From Comamonadaceae bacterium (GTDB lineage Bacteria; Pseudomonadota; Gammaproteobacteria; Burkholderiales; Burkholderiaceae_C), in the NCBI GenBank assembly GCA_947478725.1, contig CANJWZ010000022.1, positions 1 through 64,000 of the forward strand: a stretch of 64,000 nucleotides of DNA, given 5' to 3'. A program made the translations under genes and the position numbers. Positions 19,163 through 26,459 of this stretch are shown here, in pieces. The first letter of the stretch is position 1; every line of letters begins with the position of its first letter. The notes under the pieces were generated by a model. It worked only from the letters and a program-made list of their open reading frames with translations, did no database searches and was not told the DNA's origin.

Positions 19163-20278
19163 TCAGGCAAACACACCAGCCGTTTCTTGCATGCGGCTTG
19201 ACACTTCACCCAGATGATGAAGCGTGTCGCCGAAGGTCATTTCCAGCTGTGTCAGCTTTTTAAAGTAATGGCTCACAATGTACTCGTCTGTCACGCCGAT
19301 GCCGCCGTGCAATTGCACAGCTTCTTGCCCAACTTGCCGCATCGACACACCCAACTGGTATTTGGCTCTGGCCATGGCGGCTGAGCGTTCGGCTGCTGGG
19401 GCGTTGAGTTTCAGACTCGCGTAGTAGCTCATGGACCTGGCCAGTTCGATTTGCATTTTCATGTCTGCCACGCGGTGACGCAGGGCCTGAAAGCTGCTGA
19501 TCAGCACACCAAACTGTTTGCGGGTGTTCATGTACTCGACGGTGATCGCCAGGGTTTTATCCATCACGCCAATGGCTTCGGCGCAGGTGCTGGCAATACC
19601 GATGTCAATCGCATGGGCCAAAGCGGCTTGACCATCCAGCGTTATCAACGTTGCCGGCGCATGGCTAAAAATCACTTCTGCGGCGCGACCGCCGTCCTGG
19701 GTGACATAGCCTTTGGCGGTCACGCCAGCGGCTGTGCGCGCCACCAGAAACAGCGCCATGGCGCCGTTCAGCATCGCCGGGACGATCAAAGCATCGGCGT
19801 GATCGCCACCTATCACTATGCTTTTTGTAGCTGCCAGCGTATAGTTTTGTTGGTCTGCAGTCGCTTTTGCCTCACATTTTGAGGCGTTGTAGCGAGCTGC
19901 GCGCTCCTGATATGCCAAAACCACGAGGCTTTCACCGCTGGCAATTTTGGGCAGCCATTCAGATTTAACCGCGGCAGGTGCGTAGCCTGCCAACACAGCG
20001 CCGGCGATCAGCGTTTGGCCCAAGGGTTCCAGAGCCATGCCGCGCCCCAGTTCTTCCATCACCACCATCGCCTCGGTGGGCCCCATGCCCATACCGCCAT
20101 CGTCCTCGGGGATGTACAGGCCCGTCAGGCCCAGTTCAGCCATCTCGCCGTAAGCTTCGCGCGAAAAGCCGCCCGCTCGGGTGATGCTGCGGCGGCGCTC
20201 GAAGTCATAGCCTTTGTCAACCCACTTGCGCACTGCGTCACGCAGTTGTTCCTGGTCATCGGTGAAATCGAAATCCAT
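19163..20278 (-). CDS. Acyl-CoA dehydrogenase family protein (second subunit-type)
   Basis: The 371-residue flavoprotein has the acyl-CoA dehydrogenase fold: an N-terminal helical domain (MDFDFTDDQEQLRDAV), a beta domain, and C-terminal helices with YMNTRKQFGVLISSFQALRHRVADM and QLHGGIGVTDEY. It lies 27 bp downstream of another acyl-CoA dehydrogenase gene. Such pairs can form heteromeric enzymes, as in pimeloyl-CoA dehydrogenase PimC/PimD. A mini-repeat copy encodes residues in the beta domain (QQNYTLAATKSIVIGG). The acyl substrate cannot be predicted. Confidence 0.9.
   Translation of the reverse strand: MDFDFTDDQEQLRDAVRKWVDKGYDFERRRSITRAGGFSREAYGEMAELGLTGLYIPEDDGGMGMGPTEAMVVMEELGRGMALEPLGQTLIAGAVLAGYAPAAVKSEWLPKIASGESLVVLAYQERAARYNASKCEAKATADQQNYTLAATKSIVIGGDHADALIVPAMLNGAMALFLVARTAAGVTAKGYVTQDGGRAAEVIFSHAPATLITLDGQAALAHAIDIGIASTCAEAIGVMDKTLAITVEYMNTRKQFGVLISSFQALRHRVADMKMQIELARSMSYYASLKLNAPAAERSAAMARAKYQLGVSMRQVGQEAVQLHGGIGVTDEYIVSHYFKKLTQLEMTFGDTLHHLGEVSSRMQETAGVFA
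19816..19860 (-). repeat. AT-rich mini-repeat, copy 5 (inside acyl-CoA dehydrogenase gene)
   Basis: The block ..CTATG..TTTTTGTAGCTGCCAGCG..TATAG resembles the ileS copy in reverse orientation (GCTATT..TTAGTAACTGCTAGTGC). It is degraded, but the frame is kept. Confidence 0.45.
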
Positions 20279-20305
20279 GTTCTAACTCCTGTCGGTCTGT
20301 GCCAA

Positions 20306-21487
20306 TTAACCAAGTACAAATTGCGCGACGATATTTCGCTGCACTTCGTTGCTGCCGCCGTAAATGGTGGTTTTACGCATGTTGAGGTAAGTGCTTGCGA
20401 GGGGCGCATTACCCAAAATACCGCCTGGGTAGTCGCCTTGCCAGCCAGCCTCCATGGCTTCTTGAATAAACGGAAGTGCAAAGGGTCCCGCGGCCAGCAT
20501 CATCAGCTCTGCATAGCGCTGCTGAATTTCGCTGCCCTTGATTTTGAGCAGGCCGGCAATGTCGAGGGAATTTTTTCCAGACTTGTCAGCCGACAAAACC
20601 CGCAAAACCAGCATTTCCAGTGCCACCACATCCACCTCGAGCTTGGCGATTTCGTCTCTGAAGCGGGTGTCGTCCCACACGCCTTCAGCTTTGGCGATTT
20701 TTTTCAGCCGCTCCAGCTCGCGCTTGCTGCGGTTGACGTCGGCAATATTGGTCCGTTCGTGGCTGAGCAAATGCTTGGCATACGTCCAGCCCTTGTTCTC
20801 TTCACCAATCAGGTTGTTGGCAGGCACTTGCACATTGTCAAACCACACCTCATTGACCTCGGCCTCACCGTCGAGCAGCACAATCGGCTTGACGCTGACA
20901 CCCGGCGACTTCATGTCGATGAGTAAAAAAGAGATGCCGGTTTGCGGCTTGCCATCATTGCTGGTGCGCACCAGGCAAAAAATCCATTCACCGTACTGGC
21001 CCAGTGTGGTCCAGGTTTTCTGGCCGTTCACAATGTAGTGATCACCCACACGTTCGGCCCTGCATTTGAGCGAAGCCAGGTCTGAACCCGAACCTGGCTC
21101 GCTGTAGCCCTGGCTCCACCACACCTCGCCGCTGGCAATACCCGGCAAAAAACGTTGCTGTTGTTCAGCATTGCCAAAGGCCATGATGACGGGCGCCACC
21201 ATCACCGGGCCAAACGGCACCACTCGCGGTGCGCCAGCCAAAGCACATTCTTCCTCAAACAGATGCTTTTGCACGGCGTTCCAGCCGGGGCCGCCAAACT
21301 CTTTGGGCCAGCCGTGGCCCAACCAGCCTTTTTTGCCCAGAATTTTGGCCCAGCGCTGCATGTCCTCCCGCGTCTGGCGCAGGGCGTTACGCACCTTGTG
21401 CTGGATGTCGCCTGGCAGATTGGCGTGAACCCAGGTGCGAATGTCTTCGCGAAATTGTTGTTCTTCGGGGGTAAAAGCTAAATCCAT
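20306..21487 (-). CDS. Acyl-CoA dehydrogenase family protein
   Basis: The 393-residue protein starts MDLAFTPEEQQFREDIRTWV. It has the ACAD flavin/substrate blocks (WWSQGYSEPGSGSDLASLKCRAERVGDHYIVNGQKTWTT), the central domain ending NLIGEENKGWTYAKHLLSHERT and the C-terminal FAD-contact region YGGSNEVQRNIVAQ. It is the upstream member of the two-gene ACAD operon and resembles the PimC-type large subunits. It probably acts on a CoA-linked dicarboxylate, aromatic or alicyclic acid; this is inference from the pairing. Confidence 0.92.
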   Translation of the reverse strand: MDLAFTPEEQQFREDIRTWVHANLPGDIQHKVRNALRQTREDMQRWAKILGKKGWLGHGWPKEFGGPGWNAVQKHLFEEECALAGAPRVVPFGPVMVAPVIMAFGNAEQQQRFLPGIASGEVWWSQGYSEPGSGSDLASLKCRAERVGDHYIVNGQKTWTTLGQYGEWIFCLVRTSNDGKPQTGISFLLIDMKSPGVSVKPIVLLDGEAEVNEVWFDNVQVPANNLIGEENKGWTYAKHLLSHERTNIADVNRSKRELERLKKIAKAEGVWDDTRFRDEIAKLEVDVVALEMLVLRVLSADKSGKNSLDIAGLLKIKGSEIQQRYAELMMLAAGPFALPFIQEAMEAGWQGDYPGGILGNAPLASTYLNMRKTTIYGGSNEVQRNIVAQFVLG

Positions 21488-21604
21488 CGATGTCTCCGTG
21501 TGTCAGGCAGGCTGTCTAGGGTGCTGTTTTTAGCACGAATGCGCTCTTTTGCTTGTCAAAGTCGGGACTTGGCCACTTTCGGCATGGTCATAATCTGGTG
21601 AGCC

Positions 21605-22225
21605 ATGACTTCAGTCGCCCCTTCACCCATCAAAAATATCGTCATTTTGATGTCGGGTAACGGCTCCAACATGATGGCCATTGCCCACGCCGCGCAACAG
21701 GAAAAGTGGCACGACACGCTGGGGGTCCGCCTGGCATGCGTCATCAGCAACCGGCCTGATGCACGAGGGCTGGCGCTGGCCGCGCAGCTTGGCGTCGCCA
21801 CGCAGGTCATTGACCACAAGCAGTTCAATTCGCGGGAGGCTTTTGATGCGGCCTTGCAAACCGCGGTTGACAGCTACCAGCCCGTTTTAGTGGTGCTGGC
21901 AGGATTCATGCGCATTTTGACGCCCGGTTTTGTGGCGCACTTTGCGGGCAGGCTGATCAATATCCACCCTTCCCTGCTGCCTGCATTTACAGGGCTTCAT
22001 ACCCACCAACGCGCCATCGATGCAGGCTGCCAGGTGGCCGGAGCCACGGTGCATTGGGTCACGACCGAGCTTGACCACGGCCGCATCGTGGCGCAGGCAG
22101 TGGTGCCCATCCTGCCGGGCGACACAGCCGACACGCTGGCTGCCCGGGTGCTCAGCCAGGAACATGTTCTGTACCCGCAAGCGGTTCGAAGCTTGTTACG
22201 ACAGCTTAAAAAGTCCGCCAGTTGA
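21605..22225 (+). CDS. purN: Phosphoribosylglycinamide formyltransferase (GART)
   Basis: The 206-residue enzyme transfers a formyl group from 10-formyl-THF to GAR in purine synthesis. Visible motifs are the P-loop-like LMSGNGSNMMAI, VVLAGFMRILTP, the catalytic Asn and His in LINIHPSLLPAFTGLHTHQRA, and the catalytic Asp in TTELDHGRIVAQ. Length is standard. It is divergent from the acyl-CoA dehydrogenase operon. Confidence 0.97.
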   Translation: MTSVAPSPIKNIVILMSGNGSNMMAIAHAAQQEKWHDTLGVRLACVISNRPDARGLALAAQLGVATQVIDHKQFNSREAFDAALQTAVDSYQPVLVVLAGFMRILTPGFVAHFAGRLINIHPSLLPAFTGLHTHQRAIDAGCQVAGATVHWVTTELDHGRIVAQAVVPILPGDTADTLAARVLSQEHVLYPQAVRSLLRQLKKSAS

Positions 22226-22498
22226 TGTTGAAGGCCACCGTCAAGGCTGCTGGACTGCTTGACACATGGCTCTGGCCTGAAAACAAGGGTGTCATGACGG
22301 CCATCCTGAGCTAGCACGTGGTGGCTGGCAAGATGGACGCAGCATTGCTCTCCAGAACCGATGTCGATGGCGGCGGCCTTGTCCTTGTTACTCCTCTATC
22401 GCTTTTTCACCAAAAGAAAAACTCATTTCCCGCACATCACTTGATACTCTGGCCTAAGGTGCGGACACTTGAGCGATCAAACTCAAAGGACATGAGAC
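22226..22498 (+). other. Intergenic stretch between purN and the dehydrogenase gene
   Basis: No supported gene. A 29-codon frame overlaps the purN stop (ATG at 22225) but has no recognisable features. The stretch probably holds the promoter of the catabolic genes that begin at 22499; no regulator site is obvious. An AAAGGACATGAGAC ribosome site precedes 22499. Confidence 0.4.
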
Positions 22499-23422
22499 AT
22501 GGCAAGCACGATTGGATGGATTGGTTTAGGCCGCATGGGCGAGGCAATGGTCAAACGGCTGCTCAAGGCCGGGCACCCGGTCAGCGTGTGGAACCGCACC
22601 GCCGCCAAGGCCGAGCCGCTGCTTGAATACGGTGCCACCATCGCCCCCAGCAAGCTGGCCCTGGCCAGCTGCGATGTGGTTTTCACGATGGTGTCGACGA
22701 CGGACGATTTGAAAGAGGTTTTATTTGGCGCTGGCGGCCTGGTGTCGGGCAGCGTCAAGCCAAAAGTGGTGGTGGACAGTTCGTCCATTTCCCAAGAAGG
22801 TTCAGCAGACATTCGTGTACAGCTTGAAGCGCTTGGCGTGGCCTATTTGTGTACTCCCGTGTCCGGCAACGCCAAAGTGGCCAAGGCGGGCAAGTTGCTC
22901 ACAGTTTCAAGCGGCCCCAAAGCCCTGTATGACCAGGTCGAGCCCTTCTTGCAGGCGATGGCCCGCAAGGTGATGTGGGTTGGCGAAGGCGAGCTGGCGC
23001 GGGTCTGGAAGATTGCGCACAACACCATGTTTGGCGTGGTCATTCAAAACCTGTGCGAGATCACGGTGCTGGCTGAAAAAGCCGGCATTCCGCGCCATGT
23101 GTTTCTGGAAAGCATCAATGACTCGGTGCTGGGCTCGATGTACACCCGCTACAAAACTCCGATGCTGACCAACCTGACGTTTGACCAGGTGACCTTCACG
23201 CCCAAGTTGCTCCTCAAAGACATGGACTTGGGCATGGCAGCAGCCAAAAGTTACGGTGTGGCCATGCCGGCCGCTGCGGCGACGCGCGAGTCTGTGTCTC
23301 GCATGGTGGGTCGCGGCCATGACAACATTGACTTTGCCGTGCTGCTGGCAGAGACCGCCAACGACGCCGGGCTGGAATTGAAGTCTGAAAACGTCAAGAT
23401 GAGCGACGGCCTGGAAAGCTAG
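22499..23422 (+). CDS. NAD(P)-dependent beta-hydroxyacid dehydrogenase (HIBADH family)
   Basis: The 307-residue protein has the N-terminal Rossmann motif GWIGLGRMGEAMVKRLLKAGH, the substrate signature SGNAKVAKAGKLLTVSSG near residue 120, and the helical C-terminal domain with the catalytic-Lys region RVWKIAHNTMFGVVIQN. The family includes 3-hydroxyisobutyrate, tartronate-semialdehyde and related reductases. It is the first gene of the accessory catabolic region and is followed after 3 bp by an amidohydrolase gene. A second family member lies at 30.1 kb. Confidence 0.9.
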   Translation: MASTIGWIGLGRMGEAMVKRLLKAGHPVSVWNRTAAKAEPLLEYGATIAPSKLALASCDVVFTMVSTTDDLKEVLFGAGGLVSGSVKPKVVVDSSSISQEGSADIRVQLEALGVAYLCTPVSGNAKVAKAGKLLTVSSGPKALYDQVEPFLQAMARKVMWVGEGELARVWKIAHNTMFGVVIQNLCEITVLAEKAGIPRHVFLESINDSVLGSMYTRYKTPMLTNLTFDQVTFTPKLLLKDMDLGMAAAKSYGVAMPAAAATRESVSRMVGRGHDNIDFAVLLAETANDAGLELKSENVKMSDGLES

Positions 23423-23425
23423 CAC

Positions 23426-24766
23426 GTGGCCCAACGTACCTTGATCAAAGGCGCAACCATCATCACGATGGATGCGCAGGGTGATTTGCCGCAGGGCGAC
23501 ATATTGGTCACGGGTGACCGGCTGACCGAGATCGCGCCCGTCATTCATGCCGATGACGCTGCGGTCGTTGATGGCACGGGTTTCATCATCATTCCGGGCC
23601 TGATCAACGCCCACATGCACACCTGGCAAACAGCGCTGCGCGGCCTGGCGGCCAACTGGACGCTGATGGAGTACTTCCAGAAGATGCATGCCGGCCTGGC
23701 CACCGTTTTCACCCCGCAAGACCTGTACATCGCCACGCTGATGGGCGCGCTGAACCAGATCAACTGCGGCACCACCACACTGGCCGACTGGTGCCACAAC
23801 AACCCCACGCCCGATCACAACGACGCAGCCATCAGCGGACTGCTTGAATCAGGCATACGCGCTGCGTTTTTTCATGGCACCGCCAAGCCTGACCCCAAGC
23901 CGGGTCAAACGCCGTTTTGGGAAGTGCCGCATCCACGAGCTGAAGTTGAGCGGCTGCTCAAAGCCCACCAGGGCCAGCCCCTGTTGAGCGTGCAGGCCGC
24001 CGTGCTGGGGCCGCATTACGCCACCTTGAGCGTTGCCATGCATGACTTTGCCATGGCCAAGGACCTGGGGCTGATTGCTTCACTGCATCAGGGGGGCGGT
24101 CCTGCCCGCACGCCAGACGGCTGGGAAAAACTGGAGGCGGCAGGCCTGCTGGGCGACAACATCAATATCGTGCATGGCCATGCACTGACTGACGAGCAGC
24201 TCAAACGCTTTTGCGATCTGGGGATGAGCTTTTCAGCTGCGGCTGAAAGTGAAATGAGCCAGGGCCACGGCTTTCCCATCACCGGGCGGCTCAAAGCGAT
24301 AGGCAAAGCACCCTCGCTGGGTGTCGACCTGGAATGTGTGCTCAGCGGCGACATGCTGACACAAGCGCGTGTGGCACTCGGTATGCAGCGCAGCCTGGAC
24401 AATTTTGCCTTTCGCGGCGCGTATGGCGGCATTCCGCCAACATCCACCGTCACCACACGCGAGGCGCTGGCATGGGTCACGGTCGAAGGAGCGCGTATGC
24501 TTAAAGCATCGCACCGGATTGGCTCGCTGGCTGCCGGCAAGCAGGCCGATCTGGTCATGGTGCGGGCCACTGACCTGAACATGCAGCCGGTACACGATGC
24601 GGTCAGTACCGTGGTGATGCAAACCAGTTTGTCCAACATTGACAGTGTGATGGTGGCAGGCCAGTGGAAAAAGCGTCATGGCCAGTTGCTCAATGTTGAC
24701 TTGAAGCCCAAACTTGCAGCGCTGCAAGCCTCGGGCGAGAAAATCGTGGCGGCTTTAGGGCTTTGA
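23426..24766 (+). CDS. Amidohydrolase (TrzA/AtzB/chlorohydrolase type)
   Basis: The start is GTG 23426 and the length 446 residues. It is a TIM-barrel metal-dependent hydrolase of the cytosine deaminase/AtzA-TrzN class. The HxH pair is in PGLINAHMHTW, with later His residues in SLHQGGG and VHGHALTDEQ and the Asp in LGVDLECVLSGD, so the single-metal site is complete. Relatives deaminate or dechlorinate N-heterocycles such as guanine, triazines and hydantoin-like compounds. It is translationally coupled to the dehydrogenase upstream and suggests that a nitrogen-containing substrate enters this region, though this is only inference. Confidence 0.88.
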   Translation: MAQRTLIKGATIITMDAQGDLPQGDILVTGDRLTEIAPVIHADDAAVVDGTGFIIIPGLINAHMHTWQTALRGLAANWTLMEYFQKMHAGLATVFTPQDLYIATLMGALNQINCGTTTLADWCHNNPTPDHNDAAISGLLESGIRAAFFHGTAKPDPKPGQTPFWEVPHPRAEVERLLKAHQGQPLLSVQAAVLGPHYATLSVAMHDFAMAKDLGLIASLHQGGGPARTPDGWEKLEAAGLLGDNINIVHGHALTDEQLKRFCDLGMSFSAAAESEMSQGHGFPITGRLKAIGKAPSLGVDLECVLSGDMLTQARVALGMQRSLDNFAFRGAYGGIPPTSTVTTREALAWVTVEGARMLKASHRIGSLAAGKQADLVMVRATDLNMQPVHDAVSTVVMQTSLSNIDSVMVAGQWKKRHGQLLNVDLKPKLAALQASGEKIVAALGL

Positions 24767-24780
24767 TGCGCAGGCGCTTT

Positions 24781-24837
24781 TTGCTATTGATTTAGGATCT
24801 TTTCGCCCACGTCTTCATTGACTTGGAGGCCTTTTTT
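24781..24837 (-). repeat. AT-rich mini-repeat, copy 6 (intergenic)
   Basis: In minus orientation it reads AAAAAAGGCCTCCAAGTCAAT, then GGGCGAAAAGATCC and AAATCAATAGCAA. It lies between the amidohydrolase and the first bug gene. Confidence 0.65.
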
Positions 24838-24861
24838 AACGGGTAACTTGGAGACAACATC

Positions 24862-25836
24862 ATGAAAAAAAGAATTTTTGCGCTATCAACATGGGTTTTG
24901 CTGGCTGCCGCGGTATTCGCCAGCGCACCTGTTCATGCCCAGACAGCCGACTACCCGAACAAGGTCATCAAAATCATCGTGCCGTTTACCGCAGGCAGCG
25001 CTACCGACATCATGGCGCGCATTGTGGGTGAGCGCCTGACGGCCAGCATGGGCCAGCCGGTGGTGGTTGAAAACCGGCCCGGCGCTGGCGGCACATTGGG
25101 CGCGGCACAGGTTGCCAAAAGCGAGCCTGACGGTTACACGCTGTTGGTGGTGTCCACCGGCCACGTCGTCAATCCTGCGCTTTACGGCAACTTGCCCTAT
25201 GACACGGTGGCTGACTTTGCGGGCGTCACGCCGCTGGCTGCCTTGCCTAATATGCTGGTGGTGGCGGCCAATAGCCCGTTCAAGACCATGGCCGAGCTGA
25301 TTGCTGCGACCAAGGCCAAACCTGGTCAGCTTAATTACGCATCTGCCGGCGTGGGCAGTGCAACCCATGTGAATGCTGAAAAATTTCGGGCCACGACGGG
25401 TATGCAAGTCACGCACATCCCGTTCAAGGGCACACCTGAAACCATCGTTGAAGTCAGCGCCGGCCGGGTTGACTTCATGTTCACGCCGGTGCTGTCGTCC
25501 ATCCCGTCGATTCGTGAAAACCGGATGCGGGCTCTGGCTGTCAGCACGGCCAAGCGTTCAAGCGCGCTGCCCGATGTACCCACGGTGGCCGAAGCAGGCT
25601 TGCCAGGCTTCGTTTTTGACTTCTGGATTGGCCTGCTGGCACCCGCGAAAACGCCGCGCCCGGTTGTCAACAAGCTCAATGCCGAAGTGCGCAAAGTCTT
25701 GGCACAGCCTGAAGTTCTGGAGCGCCTGAGCAAATTGGGTGCAGAACCGATGCCCATGACGCCAGAGCGTTTTGACAGCTATATCAAGGAAGAATTCAAC
25801 ACGCTCGGTACCATCATGAAAGCTGCCCCTAAATAA
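24862..25836 (+). CDS. Bug/TctC-family periplasmic solute receptor
   Basis: The 324-residue protein has a Sec signal peptide (cleavage after VHAQ near residue 27) and the Bug fold: YPNKVIKIIVPFTAGSATDIMAR, the RPGAGGTLGAAQVAKSEPDGYTLL strand-helix and the FDFWIGLLAPAKTP segment. Bug receptors bind carboxylates or amides for TctAB-type transporters and are typically in large excess over transporters in Burkholderiales. No tctAB lies adjacent; the nearest pair is at 5.5-7.5 kb. Ligand unknown. Confidence 0.93.
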   Translation: MKKRIFALSTWVLLAAAVFASAPVHAQTADYPNKVIKIIVPFTAGSATDIMARIVGERLTASMGQPVVVENRPGAGGTLGAAQVAKSEPDGYTLLVVSTGHVVNPALYGNLPYDTVADFAGVTPLAALPNMLVVAANSPFKTMAELIAATKAKPGQLNYASAGVGSATHVNAEKFRATTGMQVTHIPFKGTPETIVEVSAGRVDFMFTPVLSSIPSIRENRMRALAVSTAKRSSALPDVPTVAEAGLPGFVFDFWIGLLAPAKTPRPVVNKLNAEVRKVLAQPEVLERLSKLGAEPMPMTPERFDSYIKEEFNTLGTIMKAAPK

Positions 25837-25839
25837 ATG

Positions 25840-25932
25840 ACACCCCCACGGTTGCCCACTTCGTGTAGCGCCCTGCCCCCCGAGGGGGCAGCTGCGCCTG
25901 CGGCCTGGCAAAGCCAGTTCCGCGGCCCCTGC
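25840..25932 (+). repeat. GC-rich dispersed repeat, copy 1
   Basis: About 93 bp directly after the bug stop codon. It starts ACACCCCCACGG and contains GCCCACTTCGTGT, a TGCCCCC/GGGGGCA hairpin, TGGCAAAGCCA and TTCCGCGGC. The copy after urtB (63.6 kb) has the same blocks in the same order. It may act as an intergenic transcript-end element. Confidence 0.8.
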
Positions 25933-25985
25933 TTGAACGGGTACCGCCCGCTCCAAGGTCCTTTTACGATGGTTATGGTGCCTTG

Positions 25986-26459
25986 ATGACATCTCGCGAA
26001 ATTAAGTTAAACCTGAACGGTCGTGTTTGTGCGGTGGACGCCGAAGAAAACACGCCCCTGCTGTATGTGCTGCGCAACGAATGCGACTTGAAGGGCACGC
26101 GCTTTGGATGCGGCGCTGCGCAATGTGGCTCATGCCATGTGCTGATCGATGGCGTGTCTGTCGCGTCTTGCGACATGCCCTTGTGGTCTGCTGCGAGCAA
26201 GGCCATCGTCACGGTTGAAGGCTTGAGCCAATCCGGTGAATTGAGTGCCTTGCAGCAAGCCTTCATCGATGAGCAGGCTGCGCAGTGTGGTTACTGCATC
26301 TCCGGCATCCTGATCAGCGCGACCGAACTGCTGCAAAAAAACCACCAGCCGACTGAAGCCGATGTGCATGCTGCACTCGACAAGCACCTGTGCCGCTGCG
26401 GCTCGCACAACCGCATCGTGCGCGCTGTGCTGCGCGCTGCAAGCAAGGTGGCGGCATGA
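25986..26459 (+). CDS. 2Fe-2S small subunit of molybdenum hydroxylase
   Basis: I chose ATG 25986 over the TTG three bases upstream. The 157 residues include an N-terminal plant-type [2Fe-2S] site (CDLKGTRFGCGAAQCGSCHVL..SC) and a C-terminal helical [2Fe-2S] site (CGYCISG..CRCGSHNRI), as in XdhA, IorA and NicA. It passes electrons from the molybdenum subunit encoded next, whose ATG overlaps this stop (ATGA). No FAD subunit gene is present, which places it with the two-subunit IorAB/NicAB-type enzymes. Confidence 0.93.
   Translation: MTSREIKLNLNGRVCAVDAEENTPLLYVLRNECDLKGTRFGCGAAQCGSCHVLIDGVSVASCDMPLWSAASKAIVTVEGLSQSGELSALQQAFIDEQAAQCGYCISGILISATELLQKNHQPTEADVHAALDKHLCRCGSHNRIVRAVLRAASKVAA

Noticed and set aside
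20015..20926. 303-codon plus-strand frame opposite the acyl-CoA dehydrogenases
   Set aside because: It spans the gap between two certain minus-strand genes and has no recognisable motif.
22225..22314. 29-codon frame overlapping the purN stop
   Set aside because: Too short, no ribosome site independent of purN, no family resemblance.
22311..23432. Direct repeat AGCTAGCACGTGG at about 22311 and 23419
   Set aside because: Only 13 bases, each formed around a stop codon; most likely coincidence and no sign of an insertion.
22907..23818. 303-codon minus-strand frame opposite the dehydrogenase and amidohydrolase
   Set aside because: Shadow of two well-supported plus-strand genes.
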